From Sipunculus nudus (Eukaryota > Annelida > Sipuncula > Golfingiida > Sipunculidae): DNA of 64,000 bases. The DNA lies in NCBI GenBank assembly GCA_026874595.1, contig CM049319.1, positions 14,223,601-14,287,600 of the forward strand, in the 5' to 3' direction. The notes beneath the pieces are model-generated. The model was not told the DNA's origin. It ran no database searches and worked only from the letters and a program-made list of their open reading frames with translations. The position numbers were made by a program, and so were the translations under genes. Below, piece after piece: positions 43,593-56,596 of this stretch. The first letter of the stretch is position 1. The number at the start of each line of letters is the position of its first letter.

Positions 43593-43913
43593 ACATCTGC
43601 GGAGTTCCATATCGGTTTGGGACTATGTGACAGGGCTTTGGCACTCGTTTCCTGTTATTTTATTTTATATCACCTAGGCCTGTGGTCTACCGCACCTGCA
43701 GGGTATATAATCACCCCATTGTTGGGTCATAACACCGAGGAATCTCCAAAAGACGCAGTCGTTTGTGAGTGATACACGGCTGCAGAGTACAGCCTCAACA
43801 TTTACCTGCAAAGCGCTCACCCTGGGAAAATCTCAACGCTCCTCGCCTGAGATTTGAACGTACGACCTCCCGGCTTTGAGTCCTGTGATTTACACGTATG
43901 CAACAGAAGCCGG
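43593..43913 (-). mobile_element. tRNA-derived SINE, family 2, copy 1
   Basis: On the minus strand it starts GGCTTCTGTTGC, has a decayed B box (complement at 43850-43861), and continues through GAGATTTTCC and GAGTG/GACTG-rich blocks to a conserved 3' end ATATGGAACTCCGCAGATGT. It aligns along its length with 47146-47482. No target-site duplication found. Confidence 0.72.
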
Positions 43914-45620
43914 TCAAACGATCTATTGTTTGTCTCCCAATATTCCACCTATTTTGTGCTAGGAAAAAAATAGATAAACACCTACCTTACACAATATTTA
44001 AGAAAAATAATTATTTTATATGAGAAAACACCTTTTATAACATATATCAGCTTATGGCGGTCAAGGTCATTGGTCATGTGCAAAATACAGCCTGAATTGA
44101 CAGGGGCTGACTAGATGTCATGTATATAATCTAACCAGCTATATCCACTCATGCAAGGACACATCCATAGGCGCAGATCCCAGGGGGATGGGGGTTTATA
44201 TACCCCCCAATATTTGACAAGGTATGGCCCATTTCATTATACCCCCCCCCCCCCCCCCATGTTTTGACTGTGTGGGGGATTAAATGAGGATTTTCACACT
44301 TTGAAACCCTGCCACAGAATCCATAATTAAAATGGCTACCAAAATTTGCTACCAAAATGCTTGGATTTTTAAAAAGTGGGAGGTGAACACCCACGAATAT
44401 GCTGAAAGAACATTAATCAGTAAGTTACCACATTAGACAACCAGGGTTGGTCACCTTTGGCTTAACAGCGCTAAATAAAACTAAATAAAAGAACGAAACC
44501 AAGAACTTTGTAAATCTTTAAACCCTTTGCATGCTGGTGATCATTATCAAAGACAAATTGTAAACCCGTCATCTAATGAGCAAACATAAAAGATCACATG
44601 CTTGACAAGATCAGAAGTAGAGAAAATCTGCTTACCTAATAAGTATACCATATTTCTTCCTAAGATATGTATTCAACAAATTTAAAAAATGACTCATTTT
44701 ATGCAACTTCACAAAACATCCTCCTATTGTTAATATTCATCTGCTGGAAGTGGAAGAATGAATAAACAAACTGTAAAGTTAACGTCAACTGCCCATAATT
44801 CAAATGGGTTTTCTAATGAGATTTCTTTGATAATATGTGGAAGTGATGTAAAAAAATATTTAAAATTGAAATATTTTGCAATGTCTGATCGGTTTACCAA
44901 AATGATAAACAGCATAATTTTTGTGACAGAAGTATTTGGATAGCATAGGAATTATCTGGTACCAATAGGCTAAGCTATGCACTTCTGTCCTCAGATCTTG
45001 TACCTACAACAAGTCCCATTTTCACAATGAAGGGTTGTGTACACTGACATCAGTTATTATAAGTCAAACTGAAGAACTTTTAAGTTTGATAGGTATGTAT
45101 CTGTTGACTTAGTTATAATGAGGAACATTATTATGAGAAAAAATGCATGTTTTTTCATATGTTACGCTTTGTCTGCATGTGACATGTGGTTTCATATTTA
45201 CCTTATAAAATAATATATTTATCTATGTTAAAATATCGATTAAGTATCGATAACTAGTCACCCGACTTTCGTCTGTAAGCGAAATTCAACAGATTACCAT
45301 AATAATCCCAAGTATCAAAAATAAAATAAAACACACTCATAAAGATGGCATGACATCTCTGATATTTAAGTATATTTTGAATTATATCACATTCTATAGC
45401 ATTATTGGCGATATATAGTAACTCCTAGCTTCATGCATCTGTTATTATTCAAATCTATTTGCCTTTTGGGCGAGTATTTTGCAAGTATGTCTGCAAATAT
45501 ATTTGCAATTATAAGAAAAAAAATCTAACTTTATGTTTATAAGGCATGAACAGGCAAATATTCATATTTCTGATTTGTGGGACGGGGGGGGGGGGGGGGG
45601 GTGAAGGTAATCGCCTCCAG
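43914..45620. other. AT-rich intergenic DNA with poly-C/poly-G tracts
   Basis: Contains a MITE-like patch at 44165-44260 (GGCGCAGATCCCAGGGGG and C17 at 44242-44258) and G18 at 45584-45601. The open frames at 44730-44943 on both strands overlap each other and are not supported. Confidence 0.45.
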
Positions 45621-45624
45621 TATT

Positions 45625-47125
45625 TTTAGCTTAGCTGTCCATAAATCATCTGAGCTATAGTCATGGTCTTTGTCCGTCTGTCTGGCCGGCCGTCTGTTAA
45701 CAGGGCACGTTTTGAAACCGTTGGACCTACGAATCCAAAATTATGCATATAATTAGATGTCCTTACAATATCTTTCCATACCGAAATTCGGGTCACCAGG
45801 AGTTTGTCCCTTCGAGAGGTTACAATAAAACCTCTATTTTTTATTAAAAAGTTATGGCTGGAACATTATGCACTTTGTAAAAAATCAGAAAATATATTTA
45901 CTCACTTAACAATAGAATTGCCGAAGCTACAGACTTTTTTTCAGGGATATAACTTTTTTCAATCAAGATTTAATTGTGAAATGAAAATTAGATCTGAATT
46001 TTTTAAAGTTAATTGTATAAATATAAAATCAGTACCTTAAATTTTGCACACATTTGACCGTGGCAAGTTTTTTTTCCTGTAAGGGCTGTGGATTTAATTT
46101 TCACGACATGTTTACATGAACATTTCCTTTGTTAAAATCTGAAATTTCAAAGGAATTGATTGAAAAGAGTAGCTTTTATTCAAGTTTTCATACACCATGT
46201 CAAGTGTTGTTTTACATCAAGCCCACCTAGTACAGCCTTCACCTGTGTTAAGTAACCCACTCCAGGCAGCTTGCCTTGGCTCAGCTTGGCCACCACTGAC
46301 AGGCTTCCCTCCTCCCACCTGCTTCGCATCCCCCCCCCCCCCCCCCCAGGATGGTGCAAACACTAGGTGAATGTAATAATTTTCTGTATTTGATTCATTC
46401 TTATTCTAGGCTTTTGCAACATTTTAGATTTTCTATTGATTGTACCTCCAGTGTTACAGTGAATTAAGTGCACAGTTAATTGTGTCCTCAAAGTGATGTA
46501 TTGCTATGAAAGTGTGGATGTTGATCAGAAAAGGATTCCTTACTTCAGAAGAAGAAAAAAACTTCACCAGGTGCGAAATTGAATATTAATTCCAGTAATA
46601 AATTATGGCCAAGATGATTTAAAAATAATAAAATATATGTGTATGCATAATATGACCTTATATGACCTTAACTCTGGATAAATAATGATGCCACTTACAA
46701 TTCTGATATTTTTTTATTACAAATTTATTAACCTGTATATTAAAAAAGAATCTGATAAAACTATTAATGAAAAAAGTGGATATGCTTAAAATAGGGTTTA
46801 ATATAAACTTGAATGCAATAATCCCCTGAAAGTGAAATAAAGGTATTAGTCCATTCTGTCCACTTGCCTGTCCATCTGTCAATCTTTCAAATGCATCACC
46901 ATATCAAATACTTTTACTGTTTTTCTTCATGACAGTCTTGTCAGAATATTTGTTTTGCAAGTTATTTAGAACTTTACTAAAACCAAGTAGGAGGGCCATT
47001 TCCTCTTAGCTTCTCATATGCTTTTACAAATGAAAAGCATTACAATAGTAATCAGCATATTTTGCATTTACTAAAATTTTCAAAAATTCAGCTGAGCGCC
47101 GTGACCCATGGGTCCCTTGTTAAAT
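45625..47125. mobile_element. Dispersed non-autonomous element, bivalve-type ends
   Basis: Starts about TAGCTTAGCTGTCC and shortly carries TTTGTCCGTCTGTC...GTCTGTTAAC; ends ...TCAGCTGAGCGCCGTGACCCATGGGTCCCTTGTTA. Ends of this form (a TCCGTC-rich head, a GTGAGCG...CCATGGG tail) resemble an abundant bivalve repeat known to me only from memory. The interior is AT-rich with a poly-C run (46330-46347) and no protein. Boundaries are approximate and the two ends might be separate fragments. Confidence 0.35.
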
Positions 47126-47145
47126 GCTTGCTAAACTATTACTAT

Positions 47146-47482
47146 ACATCTGCAGAGTCCCATTTCGGTTTCAGACTACGTGGCAGGAGCTTATACCCGG
47201 TTATCCTGGTGTCAACCAGGGTCGGTATACCACTCCTGCGGGTCCTTGGTGTGCGCAATTTCCATTGCTGGGTCATAACACAGAGGAACCCCCGAAAGGC
47301 GCACTCGTTTGTGAGTGAAACATGACTGTCACATGACTGGCACAGTCTCCCCATTAAGCCTGCAGAGCGCTCACCCTGGATGGAAGTCGACCGTGGAAAA
47401 TCTCACCGCCTCGGCTTAGATTCGAACTCACGATCTCCCGGCTTTTGCGTCCAGCGCTCTCCCCCTTAGCAACAGAAGCCGT
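47146..47482 (-). mobile_element. tRNA-derived SINE, family 2, copy 2 (better preserved)
   Basis: On the minus strand: GGCTTCTGTTGCTAAGGGG with an A box (TTGCTAAGGGG), then a B box GAGTTCGAATC (complement at 47418-47429), then a body with CACGGTCGAC and an end matching 43593-43640. The overlapping open frames at 47062-47354 on both strands are translations of this SINE. Confidence 0.78.
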
Positions 47483-49344
47483 TCTGATTACTTGAATATT
47501 TCTGATTACTTATACTATTCATTTGATGTGCTTTGTCGCAGCCCTCAGTGTCCTAAGGCGTTGAAAACAACAATGTATGTGCAAACATCAAGACGTAGTA
47601 GATGCTAGGTTACCCAGAACAACGTGTTGATCTTCATCTTTGCAAGCATTCCTGAGAAATGTCAAGTATGATTTTCAGATAAAATTATACAGATTTATGG
47701 GTTGAAGAGATTTTACTTATCCATGACACACATCAAAATTTACATCCAATGGGAAGTAAATGTTTAGCTTAACGTATCAGCAGCTGAAGGGGCCACTTGT
47801 ATTTGGTAACCAACAAAATGACTGATTGCACACCAACTTTCAGGATTTCTTAGAAATATTAGTTTTAGTGTGAATTTTAACTGTCAATAGGCTTAAAATG
47901 TCAATAAGTCGCAATTTAAGAAATTGCGTGGCTATCATTCCTCCCGACAACAACACATGGTTGAATGAACTTTTCTCTTGTATTACCTTTTCAGTTTAAA
48001 ATATTTGTCTGATAAAAAACAGTGGGGAAAACATTAACGTGGCATAGTCAGTGTTGTGAAACTGCTGAAGTTATTCCTCTGAATAAATTAAGTTTCATGG
48101 TGATCAGTACGGCTATAATTACGGTATTTTAACTTCTCAATGAAATGAATTAATAATGACATTTAAAATACCCTTGACATTTTGGATTAATGAAAGCTAA
48201 GTAGGAAGTGTCTGGATCTTAAGTAAAATATTTCGAGGTTTAATGTTGTGAATTGTGCCAGTGTAACGTCCCGACTACACAACAAAGGAAACAGCCATCG
48301 TTATTGGCAAGCATTCTGAAAGTTAGCCCAGTAAAAAAGTAAAAAACCAACAATTAGTAAAGCCCACGTTTCCATGTGTTTGTAATCATGCACGGTAATC
48401 ATTCATTATCCTACAAATGTTTCATATCCAATGGTAATTCGTATGTTCATTTTAATCAAAATTTCAGTATAAGTACTTATCAAATTGCATCAATTCCCTT
48501 AAAAAAAAACACAAAAACTTCCAGCTTTTGAGGGGGGCACACCCCACTCAGACACCCCCCCCCCCCCCCTGTTTGAGCAAGCGCGAATATTATCCCTATC
48601 GCGCCATTCATACCCCAAATGAAAAATAAATTCTACACCACTAGACACATCTGATCTGTCAGATCATTGGAAAGAGTACAAATAGTTGTAAAACATAAAT
48701 AGGGATGAATTTCGGAATTCCGGATGACTACATTAGGTTGTTACTTCACTATGCAGCTTAATGTTTTTTTAATATGACATTTCACGAAAAGTTTCTCTAA
48801 AATACAGGGGACCCAGCCTCAGCCAGGTTGGTTAAACAGCATATAAATTGCTCAACTTTACTGAAGTTACAAGTGGACCGGAAGATATCCACATAAAACA
48901 ATTTGAAAAATGTGTTCAAAGACAATCCATAGGTAAACACAACAAACAATGGTGAAAAAAAAATAACATTCGTTTAGTTTACTTGAAACAGGTAAAAGTC
49001 GAATCGGGCCAAATTTCCGACTTAGGAACGAAAAATAGAGCGATTTTTGTGAACAAGCGATTTTTTTTTTTTACCTTCCAATACATTAATGTCATATTTT
49101 ACAGCTTGCAAGAAGGACAGAAAACAATTCACAGCATTTTTAGATATCATATGTAGAACTAATAATTTATAATGAAGCAATAATTATGAATGAACGAGAT
49201 GCATAATTAATATAAGTGATGATTTTTAAGCGATTGAGACAAGAGCGAATTTAATACAAAGTACCTGATGTTCACACACACACACACACACACACCTCCA
49301 TCCACCAAAACACAATGATCCATGAAAAATAGGAGCGGCGATTA
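47483..49344. other. AT-rich intergenic DNA
   Basis: A poly-C tract at 48555-48569 with flanks typical of the MITE debris and a (CA)n at 49275-49294. No gene seen. Confidence 0.5.
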
Positions 49345-50275
49345 AGTGAAACAGTTATGTAGTCGAGTACACACCATCCGAGTCCTTGAGGTTTGAGTCT
49401 AAGTCCACCTTATTCGAGTCCGAGTCATTTGGAAACCGAGTCCAAGTCCGAGTCCAATACAAATATAATAATTATCTCCCTAAAGAACAATTTAAAATTG
49501 AAATGTCAGATTACCATGTACATGTTTAAGTTATACAATATTTACGGTAGCCCGAACATTCAGCCTGCATTCAGGAATGGAGTCCGAATACCTGTCGGGA
49601 GGAGATTCCCTCAACCACAACCAAAAAAGGGAATCTCATGGTAATTAGGAGGGGAATCTATGCAAATTACCTAAAACATCACATAGATGGTTGTTCACTC
49701 AAAACCCCAATGATGTCGAACAAGAAAAGACTCCTGAGCTTTCCCAGTATGCAGGCTCTAAACAATAGCAGATGGTGTTAACAAATATCTGACTTTCTTG
49801 AGAGTTGGTGCCAATATTTTCATACAGACTGAATGTTAAGTTACAATTTATGTCCCAACTAAGTCAACACAACTGTTTTATGCGTAATATGTAGCGGTTG
49901 CTCCAAGTCCTGACACTAAACACCGAATATCATGATCATGACCACTTTGGTCAGACCTGACCAAACTTTACAGGGTAAACTCTCCACCTTAGGGGCTGTA
50001 ACGCTAAACAAAGAGAAAATGTTTGCGTTACAGGACTGTAGCTAAGTTCACAGATGCTTTTATTCTAATGGTTAATTAGTTTTATAGCTCCCGATTCTGA
50101 GCAAAGCTTGGTATAATAGTGTTTTTATTTTGTAATATTCTGTTAGTAGTTCGCACATGTACATACGGCTTTATAACATGTGGTTTATCGAGTGCTTTCC
50201 TCCGAGTACAAGGCCGAATCGAGCCCAAGTCCGAGTCCCTAAAAAAGTCGACTCGAGTGAAACTGGAGTGAAACA
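49345..50275. mobile_element. GAGTCC-rich foldback element, copy B, with internal insert
   Basis: The left hexamer array (49375-49462) and right array (50195-50262), together with the interior motif TAGTTCGCACATGTACAT near 50148-50165, match copy A in order. Relative to copy A about 540 extra bases (roughly 49500-50050) lie in the middle, including a GGAGATTCCCTC/AGGGAATCTC hairpin near 49599-49639. Confidence 0.55.
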
Positions 50276-50984
50276 TAAATCTTTTGTGTAGCGTCACATC
50301 TAGGTATAACGTGTTTCCTCTTGTCCCCCTGTTAATGCCTTAATTCCGCTGTTCAAATCTGAACCCCGCTGTTTATTTTTTATCCCCCTTGTTCCGTCTT
50401 TAGTCCCGCTTGACACACTTTTACAATGATGTTATCAGCAAATACAACTAGACTGTACTGATAGAAACTCCCTCCGGATTTATTTTCATCACCTCTGAAG
50501 CTAATTAAAAGAGTATGCTCGTGTAGACCTGCATAGGAGATATTTAAACAATTAGTGATGCCGTTATTGATTATATCTTTTAATATAATTTATTTCTAAC
50601 AAAATAAATGTAGCATATATGTACCTTAGAGTCCAATATCACTGCTTCACACGCATACCCAAAAATTAAATGGAAGGCTGTTATAACACCGAAGTAATAT
50701 ACAATAATTGATGTAAAGAGTACGAATCGATTTTTTACTTGAAATGTTCAAAGGATAAAGTTATGAATACACGAATCAAAGTCGGGTTATACCTGTTTGG
50801 TACTCGAGTCGAAAATTTGACAACTTGTTTCAGCCTTCGAATTCATCAACACCCCCCCCCCCTCCTCTTTTTTACCAACCCCTTAATAAACTCTCCAGGT
50901 AGTACCAGTAGATCCACCAGACGTCCGCAGGGTGTTCTTTCATTTTGTCAATTCCAACACATATAAAGGAAGATGGCGAACGCA
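50276..50984. other. AT-rich intergenic DNA with a poly-C tract
   Basis: C-run at 50852-50862; nothing else recognised. Confidence 0.5.
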
Positions 50985-51190
50985 AATAACACTTAGTGAT
51001 GTCGGACTCGAGTCCGTACCTTGACTTAAGTCAGAACTCGAGTCCACTTTTTCAAGGACTGCCTGAGAGTCGATGGTCCAGGACTACGAACTGTACTTGG
51101 AATCGGAAGTTAAGACTTGAGAAATCAAACTCAGTACATCTGGAGTCCAGTAGAAACACTTTTAGATCCAAAGGTCGGATCTTGAGACTG
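50985..51190. mobile_element. GAGTCC-rich element, copy C, partial
   Basis: Begins TTAGTGATGTCGGACTCGAG, close to the terminus of copy A, and continues with scattered GAGTCC/GACTCG hexamers. The interior and the other end are not recognisable. Confidence 0.4.
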
Positions 51191-51516
51191 GAAAACATAA
51201 TACTAACATGTGCCAGCTATTGACGGAATAATACAAAATAATTGTTATATTGCACGGTCCATATGGAATTCACTCTTGAATGTCCACAAATTTTCTTGAG
51301 ACTTGTTCATATAATCGATACATGGCCTGTTTATCAGCGGATGATTGGCTATAATTCTAGTGACGGACAGCTGTTTCCGGGAAGGCGATAGCAAAAATAA
51401 AGTACATTTTCCAGACAGGAAACATCACTCATGTCAAGATCTAAGTGAGAAATGTTATTTCTAATCCAGTCGCACCTTAACGTAATTTTTGTTGTTAATT
51501 TTTCATCTTACTATAA

Positions 51517-54500
51517 CAATCTTAATGCTTCAGTAATCCTTCCAGTGCAATGTTAGAGATTCAGCCATCCTACCAGTGAACGTTAGTGATTTAGTTATCC
51601 TAACAGAGCAATGTAGTGATTCAGCCATCCTACAAGGGCAATGTTAGTGATTACGTCATCCTACCAGAGCAATGTTAGCGATTTAGTTATCCTAACAGAG
51701 CCAGGGGCGGATCCAGGATTTAGGAAAAGGGGGGGGGGGGGGTCCAGCCAAGTAACACTAATGAAACCCTAAAAAAAAGGTCACTAGGTCTGGAAAAGGG
51801 GGGGGGGGGGTCCAGGTCGCAAAATTTTGTCTGAAGCCCTTAAAAAACTATGTTTCTGATGAAAAACGGGGGGGGGGGGTGTCTGGCCCCCCCCCCCCCC
51901 AAGATCCGCTTCTGAGAGCAATGTAGTGATTCTGCCGTCCTACAAGGGCAATGTTAGTGATTAAGTCATCCTAACAGAGCAATTTTTAGTTATTAAGCCA
52001 TCCGACCAGAACAATCTTAGTGATTACGTCATCCTACCAGAGCAATGTTAGTAATAAATCATCTTACCAGAGCAATGTTAGTGATTTAGCCATCCTACAA
52101 GGGCAATGTTAGTGTTCCAGCCATTATCAGAGCAATGTTAGTGATTCAGCCATTCTTTCAGAGCAAGATTAGGGGTTACGTCATCCTACCAGGGCAATAT
52201 TAGTGATTCAGCCATCCGACCAGAGCAAAATTAGTGATTTAGTCATTCTAACAGGGCAATGTTAGTCATTCACCCATCCTACATGACCAATATTAATGAT
52301 CCAATTATCCTACCAGAGCAATATTAGTGATTCAGCCCTTCTTCCAGGGCAATGTTAGTGATTCATTCATTTTACCAGAGCAACATTAGTAATTAAGCCA
52401 TCCTACCAGATCAATGTTAGTCAATAAGTCACCGAACTCGAGCAATGTTAGTGATTCAGCTATCCTACCAGAGCAATGTTAGTGATTCAATCATCCTACC
52501 GGAGCAATATTAATGATTCAGCCATCCTACCAGGGCAATATAATTGATTACGTCATCTTACCAGAGCAATGTTAATGATTCAGCTATCCTACCAGGGCAA
52601 TGTTAGTGATTCAATCATTCTACCGGAGCAATATTAGTGTTTCAGCCATCCTACCAGAGCAGTATAAGTGATTACGTAATTTAATCAGAGCAATGTTAGT
52701 GATTCAATTATCCTAACAGAGCAATATTAGTGATTCAGCCCTTCTTCCAGGGCAATGTTAGTGATTCATTCATTTTACCAGAGCAATATTAGCAATTAAG
52801 CCATCCTACCAGAGCAATGTTAGTCAATCAGTCACCGAACTCGAGCAATGTTAGTGATTCAGCCATCCTACCAGAGCAATGTTAGTGATTCAATCACCTT
52901 ACCAGAGAAACATTAATGATTCAGCCAACCTACCAGGGAAATATAATTGATTACGTCAACCTACCAGAGCAATATTAGTGTCAGTCATCCTAACAGGGCA
53001 ATGTTAGTGATTCAATCATCCTACCGGAGCAATATTAGTGATTCAGCCAACCTACCAGGGCAATATAATTGATTACGTCAACCTACCAGAGCAATATTAA
53101 TGTCAGCCATCCTAACAGAGCAATGCTAGTGATTCAATCACCTTACCAGAGCAACATTAATGATTCAGCCAACCTACCAGGGCAATATAATTGATTACGT
53201 CAACCTAACAGAGCAATATTAATGTCAGTCATCCTAACAGGGCAATGTTAGTGATTCAATCATCCTACCGGAGCAATATTAGTGATTCAGCCAACCTACC
53301 AGGGCAATATAATTGATTACTTCAACCTACCAGAGCAATATTAGTGTTTCAGCCATCTTACCAGAGCAATGTTAGTGATTACGTCATTTTACCAGAGCAA
53401 TGTTAGTGATTCAGCCATTCTTCCAGAGCAATATTAGTGATTACGTCATCCTACCAGGGCAATGTTAGTGATTCAGCCATCTTATCAGAGCAATGTTAGT
53501 GATTCAATCATCCTACCAGAGCAATATTAATGAATCAGCCATCCTACCAGAGCAATGTTAGTGATTCAATCATCCTACCAGAGCAATATTAGTGTCAGCC
53601 ATCCTAACAGGGCAATGTTAGTGATTCAGTCATCCTACCGGAGCAATATTAGTGATTCAGCCATCCTAAAAGGGCAATGTTACTGATGCAATCATCCTAC
53701 CGGAGCAATATCAGTGATTCAGCCAACCTACCAAGGCAATATAATTAATTACGTCAACCTACAAGAGCAATATTAGTGTTTCAGCCATCTTACCAGAGCA
53801 ATGTTAATGATTACGTCATTTTACCAGAGCAATGTTAGTGATTCAGCCATTCTTCCAGAGCAATATAAGTGATTACGTCATCCTACCAGGGCAATGTTAG
53901 TGATAAGCCATCTTATCAGAGCAATGTTAGTGATTCAATTATCCTACCAGAACAATATTAGTGAATCAACCATCCTACCAGGGCAATACAATTGATTACG
54001 TCATCCTACCAGAGCAATGTAAATGATTACGTCATCCTACCAGAGCAATGTTAGTGATTCAGTCATCGTACCAGAGCAATGTTAGTGATTCAGTCATTCT
54101 TCAAGAGCAATATTAGTGATAACGTCATCCTACCAGGGCAATGTTAATGATTCAGCCATCTTATCAGAGCAATGTTAGTGATTCAATCATCCTACCAGAG
54201 CAATATTAATGAATCAGCCATCCTACCAGAGCAATGTTAGTGATTCAATCATCCTACCAGAGCAATATTAGTGTCAGCCATCCTAACAGGGCAATGTTAG
54301 TGATTCAGTCATCCTACCGGAGCAATAGTAGTGATTCAGCCATCCTAACAGGGCAATGTTACTGATGCAATCATCCTACCGGAGCAATATCAGTGATTCA
54401 GCCAACCTACCAGGGCAATATAATTAATTACGTCAACCTACAAGAGCAATATTATTGTTTCAGCCATCTTACCAGAGCAATGTTAATGATTACATCATTT

Positions 54501-55405
54501 TACCAGAGCAATGTTAGTGATTCAGCCATTCTTCCAGTGCAATATAAGTGATTACGTCATCCTACCAGGGCAATGTTAGTGATTCAGCCATCTTATCAGA
54601 GCAATGTTAGTGATTCAATTATCCTACCAGAACAATATTAGTGAATCAACCATCCTACCAGGGCAATATAATTGATTACGTCATCTTACCAGAGCAATGT
54701 AAGTGATTACGTCATCCTACCAGAGCAATGTTAGTGATTCAGTCATCCTACCAGAGCAATGTTACTGAATCAACCATCCTACCAGGGCAATATAATTGAT
54801 TACGTGATCTTACCAGAGAAATGTTAGTGGTTCAGCTATCCTACCAGAGCAATATTAATGATTCAGCCATCCTGCCAGGGCAATATAATTGATTACGTCA
54901 TCTTACCAGGGCAATGTTGGTAATTCAGCCATCCTACCAGAGCAATATTAATGATTCAGCCATCCTACCAGGGCAATATAATTGATTACTTCATCTTACC
55001 AGGGCAATGTTAGTGGTTCAGCTATCCTACCAGAGCAAAGTTTGTGATTCAGCCATCCTACCAGAGCAATATTAATGATTCAGCCATCCTACCAGGGCAA
55101 TATAATTGATTACGTCATCTTACCAGAGCAATGTTAGTGGTTCAATCATCTGACCAGAGCAATATAAATGATTCAGCCAACCTACCAGGGCAATATAATT
55201 GATTACGTCATCTTACCAGAGCAATGTTAATGGTTCAATCATCTTACCAGAGCAATATTAATGATTCAGCCATCCTACCAGGGCAATATAATTGATTACG
55301 TCATCTTACCAGAGCAATGTTAGTGGTTCAGCTATCCTACCAGGGCAATGTTAGTTATTCAATTATCCTACCAGAGCAATTTTAGTGATTTAGCCAACCA
55401 AACAG
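51517..55405. repeat. 31-bp minisatellite array, about 3.9 kb
   Basis: Roughly 115-125 tandem copies of a 31-base unit, CAGAGCAATGTTAGTGATTC followed by AGCCATCCTAC. Positions 16-24 vary (GATTCAGCC, GATTCAATC, GATTACGTC). Higher-order structure is present: a four-unit block of about 122 bases recurs with GATTACGTCAACC near 52949, 53071, 53192 and 53314, and a block of about 679 bases (22 units) near 53440-54110 is repeated almost exactly from about 54119. No frame stays open. The array is interrupted at 51702-51914 by a MITE. Confidence 0.97.
51702..51914. mobile_element. 213-bp MITE inserted in the minisatellite
   Basis: Starts CAGGGGCGGATCCAGG and ends AAGATCCGCTTCTG, imperfect inverted ends of 12-14 bases. 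AGAGC is duplicated on both sides (51697-51701 and 51915-51919), a five-base target-site duplication readable because the array's own unit gives the pre-insertion sequence. The interior holds three G-runs and one C-run. The ends resemble hAT-type MITEs; a five-base duplication would fit an atypical hAT group. No coding capacity. Confidence 0.8.
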
Positions 55406-56139
55406 ATATCCGCTAGGTATGCGTTCATTCCCGTGCGAATTTTCAGAGCAGGTCGGGACTCGGCCAATCAAGAATTGATTAGATATGGCGGAGGCCTGCA
55501 TTCGTGAGAATGCATATTTCTAAGTTATATTTTTTTTTACACACGAAAACTCCAAGGAGATTAGTCCAGTCGTGCTTTGCAGTTATCCAGATATGGGCTA
55601 GACGCCAAGTTTAAACACCAAAGGCGTTAAAAATTCGAATACAACTTAAGTAAATCAAAAGACATTTGAAGTCCATGCTTAAGAGTCCTGTCTGGTCTTT
55701 AAACATATCGTGGTGTTCAGTTAAGCAAACTCGGTGTTCAATTATTTCTCACAAGAATTGAATTTTCAGCGTCTAGATGTTTAGATTTTTCATCTGATAA
55801 TGTTTAAGTTTTCAACACACCAATTACAACGTAATCGCCCTGACATGTTTGAAAGTGCTACCTTGTCGGCGTTTCATTTGGTGAGAAAAAAACTAAACAA
55901 CCAATTTACAGTCTGTAAAATGCTTTACAAAAGTTTTTTGTTGCCGTTAAACGTGAAATTAAGGAAAGATACCTCATCCTAGCACATTATCAACGCACAG
56001 AACCGGCAATCTTATCGAAACAATTAGGTTACGGTATAGAAATTCACACAAAAATAAAACTGATTGCACAAATAAAAGTGTAAATGTCATATCCATGGTG
56101 ACACACGTCATATTTATATTATATATACATATATATATT

Positions 56140-56177
<38 letters not shown>

Positions 56178-56590
56178 GCCTACACCTTTTATTGTTTGTG
56201 TGACACATTTCAAATAAATTACACTTAAGTACAAGGTTTAAAAATAAGGTATTAAGTTACCGGTATAGGTTATTCAGGTTGAGATATATAATATTTCAGA
56301 ATTAACTCAGAAATTGGACCAAAATCGGTCATTATTATTATTAAAATATTTAAATTCCGATATATAATTATTATTCTCTGAATTGCTAGGGGATTGCGGG
56401 TGATTACATTGGCGATCCCTCTTTGCTAAAAACTGCATCCCCTTGTACTGACGCCCCTGAATGTAGGCCTTGAGGTGTTGTCATCAACGAAGAAAATGTT
56501 TGCAGTTCTCGATATTGCCTGGCATGACAGGGCATATTGATGGACTCTACTATGTCAGAGGAAGGAATGTTTTCACATTTAAGTCTCCCC
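55406..56590. other. Intergenic DNA with repeat fragments
   Basis: Contains the GGCGGAGGCCTGCAT repeat fragment (55487-55520), a (TA)n array (56121-56174) and a MITE-like end GACGCCCCTG near 56450. No gene. Confidence 0.5.
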
Positions 56591-56596
56591 ATGTAT

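Noticed and set aside
47062-47354. Open frames on both strands (87, 64 and 70 codons).
   Set aside because: They lie in a family-2 SINE; a second copy of the same repeat at 43.6 kb lacks these frames.
51517-55405. CRISPR-like array.
   Set aside because: Units are directly contiguous with no unique spacers, and the context is eukaryotic; this is a minisatellite.
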